Program-made: the position numbers and the translations under genes | Notes under the pieces: generated by a model | The model's input: the letters and a program-made list of their open reading frames with translations, nothing else | Told to the model about the DNA's origin: nothing | The model's database searches: none | DNA from: Acidimicrobiia bacterium | Lineage (GTDB): Bacteria > Actinomycetota > Acidimicrobiia > Spongiisociales > Spongiisociaceae | Length of the DNA: 64,000 nt | Reading direction: 5' to 3' | NCBI GenBank assembly: GCA_022827785.1 | Contig: JAJEIM010000001.1 | Coordinates: forward strand, 16,763-80,762 | Shown: piece after piece, positions 1 through 9,218 of the stretch | Numbering within the stretch: the first letter of the stretch is position 1 | Layout: each line of letters starts with the position of its first letter

Positions 1-331
1 CCAGAAAGCCCGGCCCCCCTGCTTCGAAGTTAACGATGTGGGCAGAGCGGTCACAGATCATCTCGTCCCCGGGACGGCAATGGACTGCTACGGCGATCTC
101 GTTGGCCATGGTCGCTGAGGGCATGAACAGGGCGTCCTCTTTGCCCAGCAGCGCGGCGACGCGGGTCAAGAACTCGGTCGTCGTGGGATCTTCACCCTTT
201 TGCTCATCCCCGAGAGGCGCGTCGAGAGCGGCTTGGCGCATCTCGCGGGGAGGGATCGACTTGCCGTCGCTGTAGAAATCGGCGATGCCGGGTGGCAAAG
301 GACCAGCCTTCTTCCCTCCGTAGTAACCCAC
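1..331 (-). CDS. ltaE: Low-specificity L-threonine aldolase, N-terminal part (runs off window start)
   Basis: About 110 residues are present; the 3' end lies outside the window. PLP-dependent enzymes of this beta-eliminating lyase family cleave L-threonine or L-allo-threonine to glycine and acetaldehyde. Visible family landmarks are FYSDGKSIPPREM near residue 20 (usual form SDTVTxPTxEM), GDEQKGEDPTT near 45, GKEDALFMPSATMANEIA near 65, and CRPGDEMICDRSAHIVNFE near 88, whose His is expected to stack on PLP. The catalytic lysine would lie beyond the edge. Start GTG at 331 follows a GGGGTGA stretch; TTG at 334 is an alternative, and a TGA lies just upstream in frame. It is divergent from the peptide ABC operon, so a shared control region is likely. 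Confidence 0.82.
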   Translation of the reverse strand, partial: MGYYGGKKAGPLPPGIADFYSDGKSIPPREMRQAALDAPLGDEQKGEDPTTTEFLTRVAALLGKEDALFMPSATMANEIAVAVHCRPGDEMICDRSAHIVNFEAGGPGFL

Positions 332-420
332 CAATTCTCACCCCTATCTCGAGAATCGATCCGGCTCTGCGGGGCAGCCGGAAGGTTGTCAGACTACATT
401 TACAATAGCCGGCCTACACG

Positions 421-438
421 AATGCGATCTATCGCATT
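421..438. promoter_or_regulatory. Perfect inverted repeat, candidate operator between ltaE and the peptide ABC operon
   Basis: AATGCGAT-CT-ATCGCATT is a perfect 8-bp inverted repeat with a 2-nt spacer, lying in the 239-nt divergent intergenic region. The spacing of the arms fits a dimeric regulator such as a GntR or TetR type. The cognate regulator is not visible in the window. Confidence 0.5.
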
Positions 439-570
439 TGCGACTTGTCGGACTCAAGAGCTGGAGCGCGGCATGGACTGTCGCAACTCATGCTTGATGA
501 TGGGGAAGGATCCCCGGCTGAGGTAAGCGGTTATCCCCCGCGAACCGAGGCACGAGCTAAGGAGGACACA

Positions 571-2202
571 TTGGCTAGGGCATACAGCAAATTCCTGGCG
601 CTCACGGCGGTATTGGCGCTGGTGGTGTCTGCATGTGGAGGTGATGAATCCACCTCGACCACCCAGGCGCCGGCCACTACAACCACCCAGGCACCTGTAG
701 AGACAACGGAAGCTGCCCCGGAGACCACGCAGGCGGCGGAAACCGAGGCCCCGACCACGACCGAGGCCATGGCGGCTCCGGAGCCGGGTGCGAGAATCGT
801 GGTCGGGCTGGGCAACGAGCCTGGATCCCTTGACCCGCAGGCCGTGGATCAGTTTGCGATGTTCACCATCAACGAGAACGTCTTCGACAAGCTGGTGACA
901 CGCGATCCCGGGGGTCAGTTGATCCCTGGCGTGGCGACAGACCTCGGCACACCCATAGACGACACCACATGGCAGTACACCGTGCAGGAAGGCATAACCT
1001 TCCACAACGGAGAGCCGCTCAACGCCGACGCCGTGGTACACAGCATTCTCCGGATCATCGATCCGGACTACCCGACACCCCTCAAGGACAACCTCGGAAC
1101 ACTGGTCGGGGCGGAGAAAGTGGACGAGTACACGGTGAACATCCTCACCAGCGGTCCCGATCCGCTGATTCCCACGCGGCTGGCGTTGCTGTATCTCGTT
1201 CCACCGGAAGCCTCGCAGAGCGCCGACTTCGGCGAGAATCCGGTGGGCTCCGGTCCGTACCGGTTCGTGTCCTGGGAGCTTGGCGTAGCGGTCGAACTCG
1301 AAGCCGATCCCAACTATCGGGGAGGCGCTCCGGCGGTATCGGAGGCACGGTTCACCTTCATCGAGGAGTACGGCACACGCCTCGCCGGAGTTCTCAATGA
1401 CGAGATCGACCTGATGGTCGACCTTCTCCCCGAGGACGGGTCCAGAGTCGACCAGTCATGGACGACACCCACCGGGCTCAAGCAGTTCATCGTGTCGTTG
1501 AACGCTCGTGTCGGCAGTCCGGTCGAGGACGTTCGCATCCGCCAAGCGCTGAACTACGCAGTCGACAAGGAGGCGATCGCGGACGGTCTCTTCTCAGGGA
1601 TAGCCGAGGTGCTTGACGGCCAGATGCTGAACCCCAACTGGTTCGGATACAACGCTGACCTCGATCCGTACCCGTACGATCCCGACCGCGCTCGGGCGCT
1701 GCTGGCGGAAGCCGGGGCCACCGATCTGGAGATCCAGCTGATCTCGCTGGTAGGAAACTCGCTCCTCGACCGCGAAACCACCGAAGTGGTCGCCGCCTAC
1801 TGGGCCGATGTGGGAGTGACCGCCGATATCTTCATACCGGAGTTCTCGGAGTACATCGACCGGTTGATCGACCGGGAGAATCGTCCTGACGCCATATTCG
1901 TGCCGCATGACAACCTCCTGTTCGACGGGGATCGGACCCTTTCCGCCTACTACCACTCGCAGGGATGCTGCGGGTCCATGGATCCGTCGGAGGCGGACGA
2001 CTGGATCGACGCCGGAAGGACCGAGCTCGACCAGGCCGCTCGCCTCCAGCTGTACAACGATGTTGGACAGGCGGGGCACGACCAAGCCTGGTACGTCTGG
2101 CTGGTGAGCATTCCCAACGTGTTCGCCGGCACGGACCGTATCGATTGGTCCGCCCGCGCCGACGGGCTAATCCACCTGGCGGATATCGCCGTATCCTCCT
2201 AG
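571..2202 (+). CDS. Peptide ABC transporter substrate-binding lipoprotein (SBP_bac_5)
   Basis: 543-residue extracellular solute-binding protein of family 5, the dipeptide/oligopeptide/nickel type. The N-terminus is a lipoprotein signal (LALVVSAC, Cys about residue 20), followed by a Thr/Glu/Pro/Ala-rich linker to about residue 70, then the binding domain beginning near GNEPGSLDPQ. TTG at 571 was chosen because GGAGG lies 6-7 nt upstream and the signal peptide then starts correctly; an upstream ATG in frame would bury the signal. It leads an operon with two permeases and two ATPases (2285-6128). The substrate could be a peptide or another small amide or sugar; sequence alone does not decide. 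Confidence 0.9.
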   Translation: MARAYSKFLALTAVLALVVSACGGDESTSTTQAPATTTTQAPVETTEAAPETTQAAETEAPTTTEAMAAPEPGARIVVGLGNEPGSLDPQAVDQFAMFTINENVFDKLVTRDPGGQLIPGVATDLGTPIDDTTWQYTVQEGITFHNGEPLNADAVVHSILRIIDPDYPTPLKDNLGTLVGAEKVDEYTVNILTSGPDPLIPTRLALLYLVPPEASQSADFGENPVGSGPYRFVSWELGVAVELEADPNYRGGAPAVSEARFTFIEEYGTRLAGVLNDEIDLMVDLLPEDGSRVDQSWTTPTGLKQFIVSLNARVGSPVEDVRIRQALNYAVDKEAIADGLFSGIAEVLDGQMLNPNWFGYNADLDPYPYDPDRARALLAEAGATDLEIQLISLVGNSLLDRETTEVVAAYWADVGVTADIFIPEFSEYIDRLIDRENRPDAIFVPHDNLLFDGDRTLSAYYHSQGCCGSMDPSEADDWIDAGRTELDQAARLQLYNDVGQAGHDQAWYVWLVSIPNVFAGTDRIDWSARADGLIHLADIAVSS

Positions 2203-2284
2203 GAATCTGAACTAGGCAGATTCGCCACCGGGCGCGTCGGGACCCTCGATGCGTCCGGTGGCGACCGACTCCTTGGAGTAGGCC

Positions 2285-3205
2285 TTGGGCCGCTACGTGT
2301 TGAAGCGCCTGATCCAGGCCGCACTGGTGGTGGTCTCGGTGACGGTCGTCGTATTCGTGGTCACCCGCCTCATCGGGGATCCCGTGGCCGTGATGCTGCC
2401 TCTCGAAGCCACGGATGAGAACCGCGCCGTCCTGGAGGCACAGCTGGGCCTGGATAGACCGATCCTCGTCCAGTTGGGCGACTACATGGCCGACGCCGTG
2501 CGGTTCGACTTCGGAGACTCCCTGTGGCAGCGCCGCCCGGCGATCGACATCGTGATGGAACGTCTGCCCCCCACCATGGTGCTGGTCCTCTCCGGTTTCG
2601 TACTGGGCCTGCTCCTCGGGGCGGTGATCGGGGTGGTCGCGGCGATTCGCCCCGGGCGGTGGATGGACCGGCTCTTCGTACTCCTGGGTGTGCTGGGAAT
2701 CTCGCTCCCTCAGTTCTGGATCGGACTGGTGCTGATCGTCTTCTTCAGCGTGGGCCTCGGCTGGTTCCCTACCTCGGGCTCGGGCAGCCTGAGGCACCTG
2801 GTCCTGCCGGCAGTAGTGCTGGCCCTCCCTATCCTCGGGCGGATCGCCCTCGTCACGAGGTCGTCGATGATCGATGAGCTGAACACTCCGCATGTGAAGG
2901 ACGCGACCGCCCGTGGGCTGTCACGGGCTCGCATCGTGGTCGCCCATGCCTTCAGGGGCGCCGGTATCGCCACCATTACCGTCGCGGGGTGGGAGCTGGT
3001 GGGGGCCCTGGCCGGTGGAGCGGTCGTGGTGGAAACGGTCTACGCCTGGCCCGGCATCGGATTCACGGCGATGCAGGCCATCGAGCGTCATGACATCATC
3101 CTCCTCCAAGGGGTGGTACTGGTCATCGCGGTCATCGTGGTCACCATCAACATCCTGGTTGATGTCACCTACACTCTGCTCGATCCGCGCGTCAAGTTCG
3201 ATTGA
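2285..3205 (+). CDS. dppB: Peptide ABC transporter permease, DppB type
   Basis: 306-residue inner-membrane permease of the dipeptide/oligopeptide family. The N-terminus (GRYVLKRLIQAA..) and the DppB-type Gly/Leu pattern around RPILVQLGDYM are typical. There are about six hydrophobic segments, and the EAA-type coupling loop lies around residues 205-225 (KDATARGLSRARIVVAHAF). Starts with TTG at 2285 behind GGAGTAGG. It is separated by 82 nt from the binding protein and by 4 nt from the second permease, consistent with one transcript. Confidence 0.88.
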   Translation: MGRYVLKRLIQAALVVVSVTVVVFVVTRLIGDPVAVMLPLEATDENRAVLEAQLGLDRPILVQLGDYMADAVRFDFGDSLWQRRPAIDIVMERLPPTMVLVLSGFVLGLLLGAVIGVVAAIRPGRWMDRLFVLLGVLGISLPQFWIGLVLIVFFSVGLGWFPTSGSGSLRHLVLPAVVLALPILGRIALVTRSSMIDELNTPHVKDATARGLSRARIVVAHAFRGAGIATITVAGWELVGALAGGAVVVETVYAWPGIGFTAMQAIERHDIILLQGVVLVIAVIVVTINILVDVTYTLLDPRVKFD

Positions 3206-3209
3206 AATC

Positions 3210-4148
3210 ATGAGCGCGACCGGTAGCACCGACCACCAACTCGTCCGGCCTCCATCGCACGGCTGGATAAAGGCAGTTCTGCAAGACCCCTCCGCCCTGT
3301 TCGGCGTGGTCGTCCTGGTCATGCTGGTGGGCGTGGCCCTGTTCGCACCCTGGATCGCTCCTCTGGACCCCACCAAGCAGGACCTCGGCGCCCGGTTGCT
3401 CCCACCTTTCTACGCCGACGGCGGATCGTTCGAACACATCCTGGGTACGGACCAGCTGGGTCGGGATGTCTTCTCCCGGATAATCCACGGGAGCAGGATC
3501 TCGCTCACCATCCCCCTGGTATCCGTAACCCTGGCCGGGGTATTCGGCACGGCGGTGGGTCTGCTGGCGGGCTACCGCGGTGGCAGAACCGACACGATCA
3601 TCATGCGGATCGTGGACACGCTGTTCTCCTTCCCCGGACTCCTCCTGGCCCTCACCATCCTCGCCGTGGTGGGTCCCGGATTCTGGACGCTTGCCATCGT
3701 GCTGTCCCTTCGCATCTGGATGGTGTTCGCCCGGATAACGCGCGGGTTGGTCCTTTCCGCGCGCGAAGCCGAATACGTGGACGCCGCGGAGTTGATCGGG
3801 GCTTCGCCGGCTCGCATCATGCTGCGCCACATCGCGCCGAACCTCACGGCGCCCCTCTCTACCCTGGCGGTGATCGAGGCGGCGCACGTGATCCTTTCCG
3901 AGGCTGCCCTCTCGTTCCTCGGCCTGGGAATCCAGTCGCCGCAGATCTCGTGGGGGTTGGATGTGGCGATCGGACGGCAGTACGTCTTCTCGGCACCCTG
4001 GCTGATCCTCCTGCCCGGGGCCGCGATCGCGATATCCGTGCTCGGGATCAACCTCCTGGCCGGCAGGTTGCGGATAGCGGCGGATCCCCAGGAGAGCGCC
4101 AAGCGGTTCGCCGCGGCCGCCACCGTACCGGGAGCCCAGTCGGGATGA
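3210..4148 (+). CDS. dppC: Peptide ABC transporter permease, DppC type
   Basis: 312-residue permease that pairs with the DppB-type subunit. The N-terminal cytoplasmic tail and first TM (FGVVVLVMLVGVALF) are followed by the DppC-specific segment LGTDQLGRDVFSRIIHGSR near residue 85. The EAA loop EYVDAAELIGASPARIMLRH lies near residue 190. ATG at 3210 gives the usual DppC length; upstream in-frame codons overlap dppB. The stop overlaps the next gene's ATG (ATGA at 4145-4148), indicating translational coupling. Confidence 0.88.
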   Translation: MSATGSTDHQLVRPPSHGWIKAVLQDPSALFGVVVLVMLVGVALFAPWIAPLDPTKQDLGARLLPPFYADGGSFEHILGTDQLGRDVFSRIIHGSRISLTIPLVSVTLAGVFGTAVGLLAGYRGGRTDTIIMRIVDTLFSFPGLLLALTILAVVGPGFWTLAIVLSLRIWMVFARITRGLVLSAREAEYVDAAELIGASPARIMLRHIAPNLTAPLSTLAVIEAAHVILSEAALSFLGLGIQSPQISWGLDVAIGRQYVFSAPWLILLPGAAIAISVLGINLLAGRLRIAADPQESAKRFAAAATVPGAQSG

Positions 4149-5146
4149 CCGGGGATCGCCCTCTCCTGGAGATTCGAAGCCTGGAAGTGGTCTTCCCCAC
4201 GCCGGGCGGAACGGTCCGGGCTGTTCGCGAGGTTTCCCTGTCGGTCAACCCCGGCGAGTCGGTCGGGATCGTCGGCGAATCAGGATCGGGAAAGAGCACG
4301 ATCGCCCGGGCGGCATTGGGACTGATCGAATTACCGGGCCGGATCGTAGGTGGGGAGGTCCTGTGGAGGGGCCGGTCATTGAGCGACGAGAAGATCGCCC
4401 GCCGGTATCGTGGCCGCCAGATCAGCCTGGTGTCCCAGGATCCCATGGCGTCTCTCAATCCGATCCGCACGATCGGAGTCCAGATGACCGAGGTGATGGC
4501 TCGGCACTTGAAGCTCGGGAAACAGCAAGCGCGGAGACGAGCCGGCGACCTGTTGGAGAAGGTGGGGATCCCCGAACCCGGCCGCCGGCTCGATCAGTAT
4601 CCGTTCGAGTTGTCCGGCGGAATGCAACAGAGGGTCGTGATTGCCATAGCCTTGTCCTGCGACCCGTTGATGTTGATCGCTGACGAACCGACCACAGCCC
4701 TGGATGTGACCACCCAGGCACAGATTCTCCGGCTGATCTCCTCCCTCCAGAAGGAACTGGGGTTGGCCCTCATGCTCATTACCCACGATCTCGGGGTGGT
4801 AGCCGGCGCCTGCGATCTTCTCAAGGTCCTTTACGCCGGAGAGATCGTCGAGTCGGGAACGGCGGACGCTCTGTTCCATCATCCTCGCCATCCCTATACC
4901 GCCGCCCTGCTGGGAGCTACCCCTCGCCTTGACGGCACGACCGAACGGCTCCGGATCATCAATGGCCAGCCGCCCGACCTCCGATCTGTGGACATCGGGT
5001 GCAGCTTCTCTCCCAGGTGTCCCAACTCAACGTCGTATTGCGAATCCGAGCATCCGGTGCTGGAACCGGATTCCCGCGGCGGGATGTTCGCCTGCTGGCA
5101 TCCGCAGAACCATCTTGATGCCCGCTCCGTGCCTCGGGAAGGGTGA
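4145..5146 (+). CDS. dppD: Peptide ABC transporter ATP-binding protein, DppD type
   Basis: 333-residue ATPase. Walker [10 protein letters not shown] (near residue 42), ABC signature LSGGMQQR (near 155), Walker [14 protein letters not shown] and the switch His (ITHDLG) are all present. The C-terminus has the oligopeptide-transporter extension with a CxFxxRCPxxxxxC cysteine pattern ([15 protein letters not shown]), seen in DppD/OppD proteins, some of which bind an iron-sulfur cluster. ATG at 4145 overlaps the dppC stop by 4 nt. Confidence 0.9.
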   Translation: MTGDRPLLEIRSLEVVFPTPGGTVRAVREVSLSVNPGESVGIVGESGSGKSTIARAALGLIELPGRIVGGEVLWRGRSLSDEKIARRYRGRQISLVSQDPMASLNPIRTIGVQMTEVMARHLKLGKQQARRRAGDLLEKVGIPEPGRRLDQYPFELSGGMQQRVVIAIALSCDPLMLIADEPTTALDVTTQAQILRLISSLQKELGLALMLITHDLGVVAGACDLLKVLYAGEIVESGTADALFHHPRHPYTAALLGATPRLDGTTERLRIINGQPPDLRSVDIGCSFSPRCPNSTSYCESEHPVLEPDSRGGMFACWHPQNHLDARSVPREG

Positions 5147-5150
5147 GGAC

Positions 5151-6128
5151 ATGAGTCGTCCACTGCTCGAGGTTCGGGGGCTCAGCGTGGTATACGATGT
5201 GGGCCGCGAGGGTTTCTGGGGGCAGCGCCGCACCCGGTTGCAGGCCGTGGACGACATCAGTTTCTCGGTCGAGCGCGGACAGACATTCGGGCTGGTCGGG
5301 GAGTCGGGCTCGGGCAAGACCACCACCGGACGGGCCATCCTCGGACAGGTACCGATCAGCAAGGGTCGCATCATCTTCGACGGCCAGGACGTGACCCGAA
5401 TGGATGGTCGGCAGCTGCGTTCCATGCGCCAGAACATGCAGCTGATCCCTCAGAACCCCTACGGCAGCCTCAACCCCCGGATGAACGTCCGAGATCTCAT
5501 CGCCGAGCCCCTCGTGGTTCATCGGCGGGTCAGGAACGCCCGGCAGGCTACGGAACGAACCGTCGAGTTGCTCGAGTTGACGGGGATGAGCGCCGCGGAC
5601 CTCCACAAGTATCCGCACGCATTCAGCGGTGGCCAGCGCCAGCGAATCGTCATCGCCCGCGCCCTGGCGCTGAACCCGCATCTGATCATCGCCGACGAGC
5701 CGGTGTCCGCCCTGGATGTGTCCATTCAGGCTCAGGTTGTCAACCTGTTGCAGGATCTGCAGGAGCGCCTGCGCCTGACCTACATATTCATTTCCCACGA
5801 CCTAGCAGTCGTACGTCACATATCCCATCGCATAGGAATCATGTATGCAGGAAAGCTGGTGGAAAGAGCCGACAGGGACCCCATCTACCAGAACCCCATC
5901 CACCCATACACCGAGGCCCTGCTGTCATCCGTACCCATCCCCGATCCGACCGTCGAACGCGCTCGGCGGGGGGAAGTCCTCCCCGGTGAGCCGCCCGATC
6001 CCATCTCTCCTCCGGCGGGGTGCCGTTTCCATACCAGGTGTCCCCTATCGCAGGCGCGGTGCGTTGAGGACGAACCCCCCATGGAGAACAGGGCGCCTGC
6101 ACACCAAGTGGCATGCTGGGTCCGGTAG
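5151..6128 (+). CDS. dppF: Peptide ABC transporter ATP-binding protein, DppF type
   Basis: 325-residue second ATPase of the transporter. Walker A GESGSGKTT, Q-loop LIPQNPYGSLNPR, signature FSGGQRQRI, Walker B LIIADEPVSALD and switch His SHDLAV are all visible. The C-terminal cysteine pattern (CRFHTRCPLSQARC) matches the oligopeptide/dipeptide C-terminal domain. ATG at 5151 lies 4 nt after the dppD stop and behind GTGAGGAC. Last of the five transporter genes. Confidence 0.9.
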   Translation: MSRPLLEVRGLSVVYDVGREGFWGQRRTRLQAVDDISFSVERGQTFGLVGESGSGKTTTGRAILGQVPISKGRIIFDGQDVTRMDGRQLRSMRQNMQLIPQNPYGSLNPRMNVRDLIAEPLVVHRRVRNARQATERTVELLELTGMSAADLHKYPHAFSGGQRQRIVIARALALNPHLIIADEPVSALDVSIQAQVVNLLQDLQERLRLTYIFISHDLAVVRHISHRIGIMYAGKLVERADRDPIYQNPIHPYTEALLSSVPIPDPTVERARRGEVLPGEPPDPISPPAGCRFHTRCPLSQARCVEDEPPMENRAPAHQVACWVR

Positions 6129-6192
6129 CGTCCGAGTCTCGCCTCGAGCGGACGGGACAGGATACCGGCAACGGGGCAGAAGAAAGGCGACT

Positions 6193-7398
6193 TTGAAACC
6201 CGGTTCCCTAGGTCCTTCATACGCCAGGTTATTCACCGCCTACGTGATCTCGAATGTCGGCAATGGGGTATTGATCGCGGCGCTGCCATTGCTGGCCACC
6301 TCCATCACCCGGAATCCGCTCGCGATCAGCGGTCTCACGGCGGCGGCCGGGCTCCCGTGGATTCTGGTCGGCCCGCTGTCGGGAGCGATCGTGGACAGGG
6401 TCGACCGGCGCCGGGCGATGGCCCTGGCCGAGTTCGCTCGAGCCGCGGTCGTGGCTTTGGCGGCTCTGTTCGTCCTCGGGGGTGGCGAGTCGTTACTGGT
6501 CCTGTACCTGGTGCTGATCTTGATCGGGATCGGGGAGACCATCTTCGATCCGATCGGGCTTGCCATGGTGCCCAACCTGGTCACGCCTTCCCGGCTCGAT
6601 AGGGCCAACAGCCTGCTCTACGGCAGCCAGATCTTGGCGCAGCGTTTTCTGGGACCGCCGTTGGGTGCGTGGCTTTTCGCACTGGCCGTCTGGGCGCCTC
6701 TGGGAATAGACGCCCTGAGCTTCCTGGTATCAGGTCTGGTGGTGCTGGCGCTCCCGAGGATGCCCTCTCCTACAGACTCGGAGTGGACGATCGCCGGGTT
6801 GTCGGCCGACATCATGGAAGGCGTACGGTGGGTGCGGCGCGACCGGGCGCTCCGCGCTTTCTTGCTGGGCGATGGGGCTCTGCATTTCACGACTGCCGCC
6901 GCCACGTCTGTCCTGGTGCTGGTCACCCAGGATCGTTTCGAGCTGGGCGCTCTCGGCTTCGGGCTTACTCTCGGTGCGTTGGCCGGTGGATACCTTCTCG
7001 GTTCGCTCGCCGCTCCTGCCATAGTCAGCCGGTTTCCCCGGGCGGAGGTCTGCGTGGCAGCCGTGGTCGGTGCCGGCAGCGGATTCCTGCTGGTGGCGGT
7101 GTCGGACGTCGCTCTGCTGGGCGGGCTGGGATTGGCCGTGGTGGGGTTCTCGGCCTCCCAGCTCGATATCGTGTCGATCACCTACCGGCAGACCGCGGTT
7201 CCGGACCGTATTCGCGGCCGGGTGATAACGGGGTTCCTTTTCGTGGTTCACGGAGCGGTCCCGATCGGCGCGGTGTTCGGAGGATTGGTAGCCACATTGA
7301 CAGACATCAGATACACGTATGTGGCTTCGGCTCTGGTGGCTGCGGCGGTCGCGCCCTATCTCCGGCGCGCGTTGAAGGACGCCGAACTCGATCCGTGA
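6193..7398 (+). CDS. MFS transporter (drug/enterobactin-exporter-like)
   Basis: 401-residue major facilitator protein with about 12 hydrophobic segments. The signature between TM2 and TM3 reads GAIVDRVDRRRAM (family GxLADRxGRR), and the mid-protein SRLDRANSLL matches the MFS_3 / EntS-like group. TTG at 6193 follows AGAAAGG at good spacing and begins directly before the first membrane helix; a longer upstream frame overlaps dppF and lacks a ribosome site. Starts 64 nt after dppF, so it may belong to the same transcript. Substrate unknown. Confidence 0.8.
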   Translation: MKPGSLGPSYARLFTAYVISNVGNGVLIAALPLLATSITRNPLAISGLTAAAGLPWILVGPLSGAIVDRVDRRRAMALAEFARAAVVALAALFVLGGGESLLVLYLVLILIGIGETIFDPIGLAMVPNLVTPSRLDRANSLLYGSQILAQRFLGPPLGAWLFALAVWAPLGIDALSFLVSGLVVLALPRMPSPTDSEWTIAGLSADIMEGVRWVRRDRALRAFLLGDGALHFTTAAATSVLVLVTQDRFELGALGFGLTLGALAGGYLLGSLAAPAIVSRFPRAEVCVAAVVGAGSGFLLVAVSDVALLGGLGLAVVGFSASQLDIVSITYRQTAVPDRIRGRVITGFLFVVHGAVPIGAVFGGLVATLTDIRYTYVASALVAAAVAPYLRRALKDAELDP

Positions 7399-7425
7399 GT
7401 GCCGGACGGGCCTGGGGAGGCTGGC

Positions 7426-9066
7426 ATGGCTGAGATAACCGTATTCTTGGCTCGAACGGTGCGGACGATGGAGCCGTCGCTGCCGGTGGCGGAGGCGGTG
7501 GCGGTGCGGGATGGCCGTATTGTCGAGGTCGGGACGCTCGAGACGTTGCGCCCGTGGCTGGATTCCCGTAGCCACGAGATAGACGACACGTTCAGGGACC
7601 ACTGCATCATGCCGGGGTTCATCGATCCCCACCTTCATCCCTCCATGGCCGCCGTGCTGCTGCCCATGCACTTCACGTCGGCGGTGGGGTGGGATCTCCC
7701 TTGGGCGGACATTCCACCCGTGCGGGACGGGGAGCAGGTCCGCGCGCGCCTGGTGGACATCGATGCCGGATTGCCAACCGGCGAGCCATTGTTCGCATTC
7801 GGCCACCACCCGATATGGCACGGCGACATCGATCGGCGCGCCCTCAACGAGATATCGACAAGTCGCCCCATCGTGGTCTGGCACCGCGGCTACCACTCGC
7901 TGGTGGTCAACGACGCCTGCCTGCGGTGGATGGACCTGGACGCGGCGTCAGCTCGCGACCATCCCCAGATCGACCTCGAGGCGGGCAGGTTCTTCGAGAC
8001 GGGCCTGGAAGTCGCCCTGCATCACCTCCGCGGCTTCATCCTGGAGGTGGACCGGTTCCGCAACGGGCTCGACCGGATGCGCCAGGTCATCCACCATGGC
8101 GGCCACACGACCATCGGAGACGCCGCCTTCGGTTTCTACGGGTTCGAGGAGGAATGGGCCCACCTCCGGGCGGTGATGGAACAGCCGGACACCCCGTTCC
8201 GGATACAGCTGATGCCCTACACCGCGGGACCGGACGGTGACTCTCGAACCGACCGGCAGTTCCTCGAACGCGTCCTGGAGTATCCGTCGCGGAACACGCA
8301 TCGGCTGCGGTTCGGCGACCACGTCAAGCTGTTCGCCGACGGCGGGTTCTTCGCAGAGTTGTTGATGCTCAAGCCTCCGGGACACCTCGACGGCCGCCAC
8401 GGCGAGTGGATCACACCCCCGGAGAGGTTCGAGGAGATCGCCCGGGTGCTGTGGAACGCCGGGCTCAGGATCCATGTGCATTGCAGCGGGGACCTCGGCG
8501 TCGAGTTGGCGCTGTCCACCCTTGAGAAGCTCCAGTGGGAACGCCCCCGCTTCGATCATCGGTTCACGTTCGAGCACTTCGGCATCTCGAGTTCGCAACA
8601 GGTCGAGCGCATCGCGGCGGTCGGGGGAGTGGTTTCGGCCAACGCCTACTACGTCTACGAGCTCTCCGAGGCCTTCGCCGCCCACACGGTCGGGCACGAG
8701 CGGGCGTCCCAGATGTCGAGGCTCGGCTCGCTGGAGCGAGCAGGGGTGCGGTTCGCCGTCCACTCGGACTTCCCCATGGCGCCGGCGAAACCTCTCAATA
8801 ACGCCTGGGTGGCCGCCAACCGGATCGCCGAGTCCGGCGCCGTGATGTGCCCGAACGAGCGGGCCTCGCTGGACGCTGCCATCAGGGCCATCACCACCAA
8901 CGCGGCGTACATCCTCGGGCTCGAGGACGAGATCGGATCCCTGCGCTGGGGCAAGCGAGCCGACTTCACCATCCTCGAAGAAGACCCCTACCTGGCCGGC
9001 GCCGAGTCCCTCCGCGACATCCCCATATGGGGCACGGTCTTCGAAGGCAACAAGTTCCAAACCTGA
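7426..9066 (+). CDS. Metal-dependent amidohydrolase, YtcJ type
   Basis: 546-residue amidohydrolase family 3 protein. The N-terminal beta-sandwich strand precedes the metal motif GFIDPHLHPS (HxH) near residue 65. Later metal or catalytic candidates are the HVHCSGD segment near residue 350, FEHFG near 382 and HSDFPMAP near 447. The C-terminus has the typical LRWGKRADFTILEEDP of N-substituted formamide/amide deformylases. ATG at 7426 follows GGGGAGG with 5-nt spacing. 27 nt after the MFS gene, so it may act on an imported or exported amide, but its substrate cannot be read from sequence. Confidence 0.82.
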   Translation: MAEITVFLARTVRTMEPSLPVAEAVAVRDGRIVEVGTLETLRPWLDSRSHEIDDTFRDHCIMPGFIDPHLHPSMAAVLLPMHFTSAVGWDLPWADIPPVRDGEQVRARLVDIDAGLPTGEPLFAFGHHPIWHGDIDRRALNEISTSRPIVVWHRGYHSLVVNDACLRWMDLDAASARDHPQIDLEAGRFFETGLEVALHHLRGFILEVDRFRNGLDRMRQVIHHGGHTTIGDAAFGFYGFEEEWAHLRAVMEQPDTPFRIQLMPYTAGPDGDSRTDRQFLERVLEYPSRNTHRLRFGDHVKLFADGGFFAELLMLKPPGHLDGRHGEWITPPERFEEIARVLWNAGLRIHVHCSGDLGVELALSTLEKLQWERPRFDHRFTFEHFGISSSQQVERIAAVGGVVSANAYYVYELSEAFAAHTVGHERASQMSRLGSLERAGVRFAVHSDFPMAPAKPLNNAWVAANRIAESGAVMCPNERASLDAAIRAITTNAAYILGLEDEIGSLRWGKRADFTILEEDPYLAGAESLRDIPIWGTVFEGNKFQT

Positions 9067-9218
9067 CCCGATCCAACCAGGTCCGTAGAGGGTCCTTCCG
9101 ATCAGATACCTCAAGCCTCAACCTGCTGGACCTCATGCCGGCGCTTGCTGACCTTCGGAAGCCTTCGAACCGCATGGCCATGACGTGGAACTCGACAAGG
9201 TTACGGTTCGCGTATCCC

